64,000 nucleotides of DNA from Pseudomonas fontis (lineage in GTDB: Bacteria; Pseudomonadota; Gammaproteobacteria; Pseudomonadales; Pseudomonadaceae): contig NZ_JAMDGY010000076.1 of the NCBI RefSeq assembly GCF_028656955.1, positions 37,555-101,554 of the forward strand, in the 5' to 3' direction. Below, one piece after another: positions 43,104-51,349 of the stretch. How positions within the stretch are numbered: position 1 is the first letter of the stretch; each line of letters starts with the position of its first letter. The translations under genes were made by a program, and so were the position numbers. The notes under the pieces were generated by a model. It did no database searches, had not been told where the DNA came from, and saw nothing but the letters and a program-made list of their open reading frames with translations.

Positions 43104-43829
43104 ATGAGCCGCCTTGCCAGCTACCTGACACTGTCCGTCCTGCTGCATTTTTGCGCGGGATGGCTGCTGCATGGGCTGGTCGCCAGGCCCGCAGCGTCGG
43201 CCACTCAACTGCCCACGGCGATCCAGATCGTTGACCTTGCACCGCTGCTGCAAAGCACGCCAACGCCGCCTGCCCGCCCCGTTGCTCCACCGCCGCCAGC
43301 GACGCCGAGCGTCACGCCCAAGGTGCCGGTCATGGCCAAGGCGGCTGCGCTGCTGCCGCCGCCGAGCGCCAAAGCGGCCAAGCCGAACGTCGCCAAGGCG
43401 CCTGCGCCGCCTCGCATCGAGCCCCCTGCCCGCCCGGTTGCCAGTGCCCCGGCCGTGCCTGCACCTGCTGTCAGCCGCCCGACACCAGAACGAATCGCCC
43501 AGGCCGCCACGGCGGCTGCGGTACAACAGCCGCTCACCCCCGTGGTCAGCCAGCGCCCCAATTTTGCCGCCCCGCCGCAACCGCCTCGCTACCCCTCGCA
43601 AGCCCGCCGACGCAACCAACACGGTATCGTGCGCGTCGAGGTATCGCTTGATGAGCGTGGTCAGCAGCTCAAGCTCGTCGTGACCCGTTCTTCTGGCGTC
43701 GAAAGCCTGGATGAGGCGGCGCTCGAGGCCGTGGGCAAATGGCGTTTTCGCCCCGAAATTGTCGATGGCCGGGCCGTACCCAGCCGCGTGGAAATACCAA
43801 TAGAATTCGCCCTCACGGCGAACCGATGA
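43104..43829 (+). CDS. tonB: TonB-family energy transducer
   Basis: This 241-residue TonB-like protein has an N-terminal membrane anchor (about 5-27, LASYLTLSVLLHFCAGWLL). A long Pro/Ala/Lys-rich periplasmic spacer (about 40-160) follows, and a C-terminal TonB domain (about 165-240) has PRYPSQARRR, VRVEVSLDERGQ, SSGVESLDEAALEAV and WRFRPEIVDG. It transmits proton-motive energy from ExbBD, which are not encoded here, to the receptor. Divergence from phuR makes that the likely partner. An upstream TTG at 43095 gives three more residues, but the ATG at 43104 is preferred. The ribosome site is weak, with only AAGAA about 8 bases upstream. Confidence 0.9.
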   Translation: MSRLASYLTLSVLLHFCAGWLLHGLVARPAASATQLPTAIQIVDLAPLLQSTPTPPARPVAPPPPATPSVTPKVPVMAKAAALLPPPSAKAAKPNVAKAPAPPRIEPPARPVASAPAVPAPAVSRPTPERIAQAATAAAVQQPLTPVVSQRPNFAAPPQPPRYPSQARRRNQHGIVRVEVSLDERGQQLKLVVTRSSGVESLDEAALEAVGKWRFRPEIVDGRAVPSRVEIPIEFALTANR

Positions 43830-43845
43830 CCTGAAGGAGTTAACC

Positions 43846-44916
43846 ATGACCGCCCCAATCAGCGCCCAGCCCACTGCCTCGAACCTCTACCAGCGCTGGC
43901 AGTTGCTGCGTCAGGAACAACCGGGCCTGCGCGCCCGTGATGCCGCTGCCAAGCTCGGCGTCAGCGAAGCCGAACTGACCGCCAGCCGCCTGGGCGTCGA
44001 TGCCGTGCGCCTGCGCCCGGAATGGGCAGCACTGTTGCCGGCGCTCGGCGAGCTGGGCTACATCATGGCGCTGACCCGCAACGAACATTGCGTACACGAG
44101 CGCAAAGGGGTCTACCACGAGGTGACGATCATGGGCAGCGGCCAGATGGGCATGGTGCTGTCGCCAGACATCGACCTGCGCCTGTTCCTCAGCGGCTGGG
44201 CCAGCGTGTTTGCCGTGGATGAGGCGACTGCACGCGGGCCGCAGCGCAGCATTCAGGTGTTCGACCAGCAGGGCCTGGCCGTGCACAAGGTCTACCTCAC
44301 TGACACCAGCGAAGCAGCCGCCTGGGCGCCGCTGGTCGAGCGTTTTCGCGCTGAAGCACAAACCGCCGAGCTGGAGCTCAAGCCACAGCCAGAAGCCAAG
44401 GCGCCGCGCCCTGACGCTGATGTCGATAGCGCCACCCTGCGCAGCGAGTGGTCGCAGCTCAAGGACACCCACGACTTCTTCGGCCTGCTGCGCCGCAACG
44501 ATGTCGCGCGCACCCAGGCCCTGCGCCTGGCCGGCCACGAATGGGCCGAACAACTGGCCACGGTCGAGCTGACCAATGTCATCGAGGAAGCCGGCAAGCG
44601 CGAAGTGCCGATCATGGTGTTCGTGGGCAACAAGCATTGCATCCAGATCCACTCCGGCCCGGTCAGCAACTTGCGCTGGATGGATACCTGGTTCAACGTG
44701 CTCGACCCGGCGTTCAACCTGCACCTCAAGACCACCGGCGTGACCGAGCTGTGGCGCGTGCGCAAGCCAAGCGTTGACGGTATCGTCACCAGCTATGAAG
44801 GGTTCGATGCCGACGGCGAGCTGGTGATCCAGCTGTTCGGTGTACGTAAACCCGGTGTTCCGGAACGCAATGACTGGCGCGCACTGGCAGAAACTGCCAG
44901 CCGCATGACCGCCTGA
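43846..44916 (+). CDS. phuS: Cytoplasmic haem-binding/trafficking protein PhuS (HemS/HmuS family)
   Basis: This 356-residue protein is built of two similar halves, as in PhuS, HemS and HmuS; P. aeruginosa PhuS is about 354 residues. Repeated landmarks are ALTRNEHCVHERKGVYH in the first half and MVFVGNKHCIQIHSGPV in the second. PhuS receives haem from the PhuUV importer and hands it to a haem oxygenase. It follows tonB by 16 bp with GAAGGAG before the ATG at 43846. The gene order phuS-T-U-V-W is that of the P. aeruginosa locus. Confidence 0.93.
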   Translation: MTAPISAQPTASNLYQRWQLLRQEQPGLRARDAAAKLGVSEAELTASRLGVDAVRLRPEWAALLPALGELGYIMALTRNEHCVHERKGVYHEVTIMGSGQMGMVLSPDIDLRLFLSGWASVFAVDEATARGPQRSIQVFDQQGLAVHKVYLTDTSEAAAWAPLVERFRAEAQTAELELKPQPEAKAPRPDADVDSATLRSEWSQLKDTHDFFGLLRRNDVARTQALRLAGHEWAEQLATVELTNVIEEAGKREVPIMVFVGNKHCIQIHSGPVSNLRWMDTWFNVLDPAFNLHLKTTGVTELWRVRKPSVDGIVTSYEGFDADGELVIQLFGVRKPGVPERNDWRALAETASRMTA

Positions 44917-44928
44917 GGAAATAGCCTG

Positions 44929-45816
44929 ATGCGAATGAAAACCTTGCTGGCCTGCACCGGCCTGCTCCTCAGCCAGTTGGCCAGCGCCAGCGAACCCTTG
45001 CCGCAACGCTGGGTGAGTGCTGGTGGCGCCTTTACCGAATGGGTCGTGGCACTGGGCGGCGAAAGCAAGCTGGTGGGTGTCGACAGCACCAGCCAGTACC
45101 CGCGCTCCCTGCAAAAACTCCCAGGCGTCGGCTACCAGCGGGCGCTGGCGGCCGAAGGCATCCTGACGTTGAAGCCGGACATCCTCCTGGGCAGCAACGA
45201 GATGGGCCCACCACCAGTCATCGAGCAGCTCAAGGCGGCGGGTGTGCGCATTGAAATGCTCTCGGCCACCGCCGACATGCCGACGCTGCAACACAACCTG
45301 AACCAACTGGGCCAGTTGCTCGGCAAGCCGGCTGAAGCGCAACACCTGATGGACAGCTACAGCCAGCGCCTGAAAAACCAGGCAAACCTGGTCAGCCAGG
45401 CGCAGCAGCACAATGCTGCGCCACGGGCCCTGCTGCTGCTCAGCCACTCCGGTGGCAACCTGCAAGTGGCGGGCAAGGACACCCTGGCCGCGTGGATGAT
45501 CCAGCAGGCCGGTGGCAACAGCCTGGTCGAGCACCTGGGCTACAAGCCGGTGTCCAACGAGGCGCTGCTGGCGCTGGACCCGCAGGTGATCATCTTCGCC
45601 GGTGGCCGCCTGCAGGGTGATGAAGCGCGCGCGGCACTGCTCACGCAGAACCCGGTGCTGGGGCAAACCAGTGCCGGGCGTGATGGGCGCATCGTGGTGA
45701 TCGACCCGACCCTGCTGGTCGGTGGCCTTGGCCCGCGTGTACCGGATGCCCTGGCCGACCTGACCAAGGCCTTCTACCCGGATAGCCAGGTGCTGACGGC
45801 TGAGGCGAAGCAATGA
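44929..45816 (+). CDS. phuT: Periplasmic haem-binding protein of ABC importer
   Basis: This 295-residue class III substrate-binding protein has a signal peptide (about 1-22, LLSQLASASEP). Two lobes follow: the first contains QRWVSAGGAFTEWVVALGG and GVGYQRALAAEGILTLKPD, the second the region around RALLLLSHSGGNL. HmuT/PhuT-type proteins bind haem in the periplasm for PhuUV. The ATG at 44929 follows GAGGAAA by 8 bases. Its stop overlaps the permease start by 4 bp, so coupled translation is expected. Confidence 0.93.
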   Translation: MRMKTLLACTGLLLSQLASASEPLPQRWVSAGGAFTEWVVALGGESKLVGVDSTSQYPRSLQKLPGVGYQRALAAEGILTLKPDILLGSNEMGPPPVIEQLKAAGVRIEMLSATADMPTLQHNLNQLGQLLGKPAEAQHLMDSYSQRLKNQANLVSQAQQHNAAPRALLLLSHSGGNLQVAGKDTLAAWMIQQAGGNSLVEHLGYKPVSNEALLALDPQVIIFAGGRLQGDEARAALLTQNPVLGQTSAGRDGRIVVIDPTLLVGGLGPRVPDALADLTKAFYPDSQVLTAEAKQ

Positions 45817-46850
45817 CGGCGATTGTCCGGCCGCGGCCGATGCTGCTGACCCTGGCGTTGCTGTTGGTATTGATTGTCTGGCTGTCCCTGGCCCTTGGCC
45901 CGGTCAGCCTGCCACTGCGTGAAACCCTGCTGGCCGGGTTGCGCCTGCTCGGGCTGTCGATTGATGGTGACAACACCCAGCAGGCGGAGCTGATCCTCGG
46001 TCAGATCCGCCTGCCGCGTACCTTGCTCGGGATTGCCGTGGGCGCCGTTCTTGCCCTTTCCGGTGTGGCCATGCAGGGGTTGTTCCGCAACCCGCTGGCT
46101 GATCCGGGGCTGGTCGGCGTGTCGGGCGGTGCCGCGTTGGGCGCCGCCATCGCCATCGTCGGTGGTAGCATGCTCGGCGGGATGGCGCCGGCCATTGAAC
46201 CGTACGTGCTGTCGGCGTGCGCGTTCAGCGGCGGCTTGATCGTCACGGCGGTGGTCTACCGCTTTGGCCGCAGCAATGGCCAGACCAATGTCGCGACCAT
46301 GCTGCTGGCCGGGGTCGCCTTGACCGCAATGGCCGGTGCCGGGGTTGGCCTGTTCACCTACCTGGCCGATGACGCCACGCTGCGCACCCTGACCTTCTGG
46401 AACCTGGGCAGCCTCAATGGCGCCAGTTACCAGCGCCTGTGGCCGTTGCTGATCGTCACCGTGGGTGTGGCGCTGTGGTTGCCACGCCGGGCAGCGGCGC
46501 TCAATGCCATGCTGCTGGGTGAGTCGGAAGCCCGCCACCTGGGCTTCGACATCGAGCGGATCAAGCTGGAGCTGGTGTTATGCACCGCCCTTGGGGTTGG
46601 CGCGGCAGTGGCGGCGGCCGGCTTGATCGGCTTTATCGGCCTGGTCGTGCCGCACCTGATGCGCCTGCTGGTCGGGCCTGATCACCGCGTGCTGTTGCCG
46701 GCCTCGTTGCTGGCGGGTGCGGGGCTGCTGCTGTTGGCAGACCTGATCGCGCGCCTGTTGCTGGCTCCGGCGGAACTGCCCATCGGTATTGTCACGGCAC
46801 TGATTGGTGCGCCGTTCTTCCTCTTCTTGCTGGTTCGGGGGCGCTCCTGA
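45813..46850 (+). CDS. phuU: Haem ABC transporter permease
   Basis: This 345-residue inner-membrane permease belongs to the BtuC/FecCD/HmuU family with about 10 membrane helices. Typical landmarks are RLPRTLLGIAVGAVLALSGVAMQG, GLFRNPLADPGLVGVSGGAALG and the ATPase-contacting LGFDIERIKLELVL loop. It forms the haem channel with PhuV. The ATG at 45813 overlaps the phuT stop, and its TGA overlaps the phuV start. Confidence 0.94.
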   Translation: MTAIVRPRPMLLTLALLLVLIVWLSLALGPVSLPLRETLLAGLRLLGLSIDGDNTQQAELILGQIRLPRTLLGIAVGAVLALSGVAMQGLFRNPLADPGLVGVSGGAALGAAIAIVGGSMLGGMAPAIEPYVLSACAFSGGLIVTAVVYRFGRSNGQTNVATMLLAGVALTAMAGAGVGLFTYLADDATLRTLTFWNLGSLNGASYQRLWPLLIVTVGVALWLPRRAAALNAMLLGESEARHLGFDIERIKLELVLCTALGVGAAVAAAGLIGFIGLVVPHLMRLLVGPDHRVLLPASLLAGAGLLLLADLIARLLLAPAELPIGIVTALIGAPFFLFLLVRGRS

Positions 46851-47617
46851 TGCTACGGGCAAACAACCTGGCAGTACGGCGCGGCCCGCGTACCGTGTTG
46901 TCGAACATCGACATTCAGTTGCAGCCGGGGCAAGTGCTCGGTGTGCTGGGCCCCAACGGCGCCGGCAAGAGCACCCTGCTCGCCGCCTTGTGCGGCGAGC
47001 TGGCGGTCAGCGAAGGCAGCGTCAGCCTGGAAGGCCGTGCCCTCGCCGACTGGCCGGGGCAGGACCGTGCTAAACGCCTGGCGGTGCTGCCGCAGAGTTC
47101 GAGCCTGAACTTCGCCTTTTCGGTCAACGAGGTGGTGGGCATGGGGCGTTTGCCCTATGCCACGGGGCGCGTTCGCGATGCCGAGATCGTCGCCGAGGCG
47201 CTGCGCGCCGCCGATGCCTTGCACCTGGCCGGGCGCAGCTACCTGGCCTTGTCTGGCGGTGAACGCCAGCGCGTGCACCTGGCGCGAGTACTCGCCCAGC
47301 TGTGGCCGGGTGCCGAGGGGCAGACGCTGTTGCTCGACGAGCCGACGTCCATGCTCGACCCCCTGCACCAGCACACCATCCTGCAAGCGGTGCGCGACTT
47401 TGCCGAGCGCGGCGCTGCCGTGATGGTGATCCTCCACGACCTCAACCTGGCAGCACGCTATTGCGACCAGTTGCTGCTGTTGCAGGAGGGCCTGCCGCAT
47501 GCCTACGGCCCACCCGCAGAGGTGCTGACGGCCGAAGCGCTGGCGGCGGTGTATGGGCTGGAAGTGTTGATCCAGCAGCACCCGGAACGTGGCCATCCGC
47601 TGATTATCGCTCGCTGA
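46850..47617 (+). CDS. phuV: Haem ABC transporter ATP-binding protein
   Basis: This 255-residue ABC ATPase has Walker A GPNGAGKSTLL (about 34-44), a Q-loop, signature LSGGERQRVHLARVLAQL (about 140), Walker B TLLLDEPTSMLD and the switch His in VILHDLNLAARYC. It powers haem import through PhuU. Translation is coupled by a TGATG overlap with phuU. The product matches HmuV/PhuV in length and motif spacing. Confidence 0.94.
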   Translation: MLRANNLAVRRGPRTVLSNIDIQLQPGQVLGVLGPNGAGKSTLLAALCGELAVSEGSVSLEGRALADWPGQDRAKRLAVLPQSSSLNFAFSVNEVVGMGRLPYATGRVRDAEIVAEALRAADALHLAGRSYLALSGGERQRVHLARVLAQLWPGAEGQTLLLDEPTSMLDPLHQHTILQAVRDFAERGAAVMVILHDLNLAARYCDQLLLLQEGLPHAYGPPAEVLTAEALAAVYGLEVLIQQHPERGHPLIIAR

Positions 47618-47620
47618 AAA

Positions 47621-47649
47621 CGCCCCCCTGCTCACCTATGGGCGGGGGG
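47621..47649 (+). other. GC hairpin between phuV and phuW
   Basis: A C-run at 47623-47628 can pair with a G-run at 47644-47649. It is intra-operonic and may reduce downstream expression or protect the upstream mRNA. Confidence 0.3.
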
Positions 47650-47672
47650 TATCTGAACAACAAGGAATTCCC

Positions 47673-48557
47673 ATGCGCTTTCTGATGCTGTGCCTGGTCG
47701 GCCTGTTGACCGCCTGCCAATCCCACACCGTGTTGCCCCCGCCTGCGCCGATCGCCCCGCAAGGGCGCGATCACGCCGACCTCGGGGTGATCCGCGAACT
47801 GGCGACCGGCCGCACCCTGACCCCGCAACAGCTGGTCGAGCGCCTTGCCGTTGCGCCGCGCGTGCTGGTCGGTGAGCAACACGACAACCCGGACCACCAC
47901 GCCGTGCAACTGTGGCTGCTGCGTGAACTGGCCGTACAGCGGCCGCAGGGCAGCCTGCTGCTGGAAATGCTCAACCCGAACCAGCAGGCCGGTGTCGATG
48001 CCGCGCAAGCAGCCACCCGCGCCGGCCAGCCACCGGCCGACCTGTTCAAGGCGCTTGCCTGGCAGGCCAACTGGGACTGGGGATTGTATGGTGCGCTGGT
48101 GACCTACGCGGTGCGTCAGCCATACCCGTTGCTGTCGGCCAACCTGGACCGTGCGCAGATCATGCAGATCTACAAGCAGCGCCCGGTACTCGAAGGCAAG
48201 GCCTCGACCACGCAACAGGTGCAAGCCACCTTGCTGGAAGATATTCGCGAGTCGCATTGCAATATGCTGCCCGACTCGCAGATGCCAGCCATGCTGGCGG
48301 TACAGCAGCAGCGTGACCGGCGCATGGCCGAGCGCCTGTTGGCGGCGCCTACCCCGGCGGTATTGCTGGCCGGTGCCTTCCATGTGCGCAAGGACCTGGG
48401 CGTGCCGCTGCACCTGGCCGACCTGGGCAAGCCTGACGGCAATGCCGTGCTGATCCTCGCCGAGGTGGGTAAAACGGTCAGCGCCGAGCGTGCCGACTAC
48501 GTGTGGTACACCGCCGCCCAGCCCGAGCAGGACCACTGCGCCAAGCTGCGCCGTTAA
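47673..48557 (+). CDS. phuW: ChaN-like iron-regulated lipoprotein (PhuW)
   Basis: This 294-residue lipoprotein precursor has a lipobox, LLTAC, with the modified Cys at about 15. The mature part has the ChaN/haem-binding DUF399 pattern: VLVGEQHDNPDHHAVQLWLL near 65 and later FHVRKDLGVPLHL. ChaN-type proteins bind haem in cofacial pairs, and phuW is the last gene of the P. aeruginosa phu operon. AAGGAA precedes the ATG at 47673. The gene ends 41 bp before a convergent permease gene, with a strong hairpin between. Confidence 0.88.
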   Translation: MRFLMLCLVGLLTACQSHTVLPPPAPIAPQGRDHADLGVIRELATGRTLTPQQLVERLAVAPRVLVGEQHDNPDHHAVQLWLLRELAVQRPQGSLLLEMLNPNQQAGVDAAQAATRAGQPPADLFKALAWQANWDWGLYGALVTYAVRQPYPLLSANLDRAQIMQIYKQRPVLEGKASTTQQVQATLLEDIRESHCNMLPDSQMPAMLAVQQQRDRRMAERLLAAPTPAVLLAGAFHVRKDLGVPLHLADLGKPDGNAVLILAEVGKTVSAERADYVWYTAAQPEQDHCAKLRR

Positions 48558-48565
48558 GCATTGCA

Positions 48566-48592
48566 GCTGGCCACGTTATTCGCGTGGCCAGC
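48566..48592. terminator. Bidirectional terminator hairpin between phuW and the AI-2E permease gene
   Basis: GCTGGCCACG (48566-48575) and CGTGGCCAGC (48583-48592) form a perfect 10-bp stem with a 7-nt loop between two convergent stop codons. No T-run is present on either side. Confidence 0.65.
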
Positions 48593-48597
48593 CGGGC

Positions 48598-49698
48598 TCA
48601 AACCTCTGTTTTCTCATCCCCTGCCGGCCTCGACCCGGCGTTGTCCACCCAGGCCCAGAACAGCTCGTACCCCACTGCCAGCATAACCGGGCCGATAAAC
48701 AGCCCGATGATGCCGTTGCTGACCATCCCCCCCAGTGCACCAATCAGCACCACCGGCATCGGCACATTCACCCCGCGCCCCAGCAGCATGGGCTTGAGTA
48801 CGTTGTCCGACATGCCCGCCAGCAGGCTGTAGATGGTGAACACGATGGTGCTCACCGAGGCGCCTTCAGTGGCAAACACATAGCCCACCACCGGCAAGGT
48901 GATCAGCAGCACCGGCAACTGCATGATGCCGATCAGCAGCACCAGCAATGCCAGCAGCCCGGCCCCGGGTATGCCCATCACCACGAAGCCCACGCCCACC
49001 AGCAGCATCTGCACGAAGGCGATGCCGACCACACCCTGGGCCACCGCACGAATGGTCGCCGTGCACAGCGCGGCAATCGATGGCCCACGGTCCGGGCCGG
49101 AGATGCGCGTGGCGATGCGCTTTGCACTGGTATGGCCGTTGTCGCCGTAGGCCATGAACACCCCGGCAATCACCAGCGCCCCTAGGAAGGTCAGGAAGCC
49201 CGCCCCGACCCCCGCCAACTTGCCGAGCAAGGTCAGGCCGACGTCACGCACATGCGGCAGCATGTTGTGGATCAGTTGCGTGAGGTTATCCGAAGCCTGC
49301 TGCCAGAAGTCATACAGCCATTGCCCGATCAGCGGCCAGCCGGCGACGCTTTCGGTGGGTGGCGGTATGCGCAGGTCGCCGTTCTTGACCATCTCCAGGG
49401 CATTCTTCACCGACTCGGCCATCGACATGCCCAGCAGGTAGATCGGCACCATCAGCAAGGCCAGGGCCACGACGATGATCAAGGTGGCCACATAGCCGTC
49501 ACGCAGCCCGAGTTTTTCCTTGATCCGGGTGTGCAGCGGGTACAGCGTGACGCCGAGGATCAGCGCCCAGATCATCAGGTTGAGGAACGGATGGAAGATT
49601 TCGTAGCAACTGATCACCAGTACCAGGATCAGCCCGGCACGAATGAACACATCCAGCAGGCTGCGGCTGAGTATTCCATTTTGCGGGAGTGGCTGCAT
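48598..49698 (-). CDS. AI-2E family transporter (UPF0118-type permease)
   Basis: This 366-residue polytopic membrane protein has about 7-8 hydrophobic segments in the AI-2 exporter/YdiK-PerM family arrangement: an N-terminal pair, a soluble middle portion (about 95-165), then a cluster of helices including GAGLLALLVLLIGIMQLPVLLITLPVVG and the C-terminal NVPMPVVLIGALGGM region. Members move small molecules or cations (AI-2 in TqsA, sodium/proton in others), so a substrate cannot be named. The ATG at 49698 is well placed in the GC-rich leader. It lies just downstream of an exported-protein gene on the same strand with a 14-bp gap. Confidence 0.88.
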   Translation of the reverse strand: MQPLPQNGILSRSLLDVFIRAGLILVLVISCYEIFHPFLNLMIWALILGVTLYPLHTRIKEKLGLRDGYVATLIIVVALALLMVPIYLLGMSMAESVKNALEMVKNGDLRIPPPTESVAGWPLIGQWLYDFWQQASDNLTQLIHNMLPHVRDVGLTLLGKLAGVGAGFLTFLGALVIAGVFMAYGDNGHTSAKRIATRISGPDRGPSIAALCTATIRAVAQGVVGIAFVQMLLVGVGFVVMGIPGAGLLALLVLLIGIMQLPVLLITLPVVGYVFATEGASVSTIVFTIYSLLAGMSDNVLKPMLLGRGVNVPMPVVLIGALGGMVSNGIIGLFIGPVMLAVGYELFWAWVDNAGSRPAGDEKTEV

Positions 49699-49712
49699 GG
49701 TGCCGTCCTCGG

Positions 49713-50276
49713 TCAGGGTGCGTTGACCACGATGTAGGTCACGTCACTGCCCTGGTATTGCGGCTGGTACCAGGTCGAGCCGCACTGCATGTACATCGTG
49801 TTGTAGCGCATCACCTGCACACAGCTGGTGGGCATCTGTGCCGGCGTCAGTATCGAGCCGACCACCGCCACGGTCGCGCCGACCGCCACTGCGGTGGCCA
49901 CCGGATGGTAGTGATCGTCGTAGCCGTAGCGGCCACGCCCGTCGACATCGATGTCGACGTCGCGGTGGTTGTCGATATTGACGTTGCGCGTGCTGTTGTT
50001 GATGCGCGCACGGTTGCCGGAGTTGTTGCCGGAGTTGTTCGCCGCATTGACCCGGTTGCCGGCATTTACCCGATTTCCTGCGTTGACCGGTGCGCGCTGC
50101 CCGGCATTCATCCGTTGCGCCCGAGGCGCGCTGGGCGGCGGTGGCCGGTTGACCGCCGCACGCGCATGGCCCTGGGCCCGCTGCGGCCTGGCGTCGGCCA
50201 CGGGGATCAGGCTCAAGGTGAGCACTGAAGCGGTGGCGAATGAAAACAACAGGTTCCACGTCAGTGAATGGTTCAT
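49713..50276 (-). CDS. Exported protein with Asn/Arg-rich repeats and hydrophobic C-terminal segment
   Basis: This 187-residue precursor has a signal peptide (about 1-29, ending VADARP). Residues 30-120 are low-complexity: Pro/Arg/Ala-rich, then repeats of the kind VNAGNR and NNSGN. Next is an HHYHP-containing acidic/glycine stretch, a hydrophobic segment (about 130-145, TAVAVGATVAVVGSIL), and a Cys-containing tail resembling small Pseudomonas exported proteins of unknown function. It forms an operon with the upstream DUF2092-like gene, with only 1 bp between, and with the AI-2E permease downstream. I assign no function. Confidence 0.75.
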   Translation of the reverse strand: MNHSLTWNLLFSFATASVLTLSLIPVADARPQRAQGHARAAVNRPPPPSAPRAQRMNAGQRAPVNAGNRVNAGNRVNAANNSGNNSGNRARINNSTRNVNIDNHRDVDIDVDGRGRYGYDDHYHPVATAVAVGATVAVVGSILTPAQMPTSCVQVMRYNTMYMQCGSTWYQPQYQGSDVTYIVVNAP

Positions 50277-50277
50277 G

Positions 50278-51048
50278 TCATTGCCCTGCCTGCGCGGTGA
50301 CTTTCTTCAGCGGGATCGCCACATCACCCTTGCCCGGCTTGAACGTGAACATCGACTCCTGAAGCGTCGGTTTCAGGTTCCAGCGGTACACGGCGATGTA
50401 TTCCGGAAAACTCGGCGAGTCGGTCGTGGTGATGACCAGCTTGCACGGCAGCGGTTTCTCGGCGCGGGTGATCCACAGTTGCCAGTCGGTGCCCTCCTGG
50501 CGGAAAGCCAGGTGGTCGCAGAGCTGCCCGTTGATCCGTGAAGGGCCGACATAGGCGGCTTCCTTCAGGGCATCGATCTGCGCCTGGTCACTGCCGAACA
50601 GGAACAGGTCTTCCAGCGGCACCTGGATGCCGTAGTAGTCCTCGAACCGGTGCAGGGCGTCGGACAGCTTCGGCGGCGCCTCCACCGTGGTGTAGTACTT
50701 GAGGTACGGCGCATATTGGGTCAGTTGCTTGCCGTTGTAATACAGCTCGCGGGTACGCACGTCGCCTTCGCTTCTGGCGTACAGGCGCTCGTGGTTGAGG
50801 ACCTTGAGGGTGTTCACCGACTCGGTCTTGATCTTCTGCCCGGACTCCAGAACGGTGTCGCGCGAGACATCGGCCTCCACCTGGAACTTCGGCAGGCTGC
50901 GCAGGTAGTCACCCATGTCGATCAGCTTGTCGACCACCTGCGGGTTGACCAGCGGGGTGTCATCCGCAGCCGGCGGGTCTTCGGCATGGGCGGCGGGCAG
51001 CAGGGCCAGGGTCAACAGCAAACAGAAAACACGGGGCTTGGCGGTCAT
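50278..51048 (-). CDS. DUF2092-like periplasmic protein
   Basis: This 256-residue precursor has a signal peptide (about 1-22, LLPAAHAEDP). The mature part has the DUF2092 (LolA/LppX-like) pattern: MGDYLRSLPKFQVEADVSRD, an ETVLESGQ-like strand run, and a later CDHLAFRQEGTDWQLWI block. It is probably a beta-sheet periplasmic protein that binds a hydrophobic ligand; the role is unknown. AGGAG precedes the ATG at 51048 by 6 bases. It is the first gene of the minus-strand operon with the exported repeat protein. Confidence 0.8.
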   Translation of the reverse strand: MTAKPRVFCLLLTLALLPAAHAEDPPAADDTPLVNPQVVDKLIDMGDYLRSLPKFQVEADVSRDTVLESGQKIKTESVNTLKVLNHERLYARSEGDVRTRELYYNGKQLTQYAPYLKYYTTVEAPPKLSDALHRFEDYYGIQVPLEDLFLFGSDQAQIDALKEAAYVGPSRINGQLCDHLAFRQEGTDWQLWITRAEKPLPCKLVITTTDSPSFPEYIAVYRWNLKPTLQESMFTFKPGKGDVAIPLKKVTAQAGQ

Positions 51049-51294
51049 CGTTGCACTCCTGACCCTCTCGGGCCGTCTCTCTTGCCTGGGCGTTTCCAGC
51101 GCAACCCACACAGGGCTGCTGGCTGAGCCTAGTTCGCCATTGCCGAGTGCGCCAGAACCCGCCCGGACCTGCATCACATCGCACAATGCCCGGCACCAAA
51201 AACAGGCGCCCCTGCACCAGCACACAGCATTGCCAGCGCCTGCACCTACCCGAGAAACCCCTCAAGACCGCTGTTTTAAAGCCTTCCAACAACT

Positions 51295-51310
51295 TGGCCC
51301 GCGCGTTGCA
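51295..51310 (+). promoter_or_regulatory. Sigma-54 (-24/-12) promoter for the allophanate hydrolase operon
   Basis: TGGCCCG-CGCG-TTGCA matches the sigma-54 pattern TGGCACG-N4-TTGCW at every position but one, with the GG/GC pairs spaced correctly. It lies 39 bp before the hydrolase ATG. Two GCACCA half-sites at about 51193 and 51214, resembling NtrC sites, lie upstream in the 301-bp intergenic region. Nitrogen control of a urea/allophanate pathway fits. Nothing else notable was seen in 51049-51294. Confidence 0.65.
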
Positions 51311-51349
51311 CTGAGCAAATCCAGACTTGGATACAAGATGGAGAAGCCC

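Noticed and set aside
51049..51349. Guanidine-I (ykkC) riboswitch upstream of the allophanate hydrolase
   Set aside because: I looked for the conserved CTAGGG and GGGA/ACGR elements and found only scattered short matches. The sigma-54 motif explains the region better.
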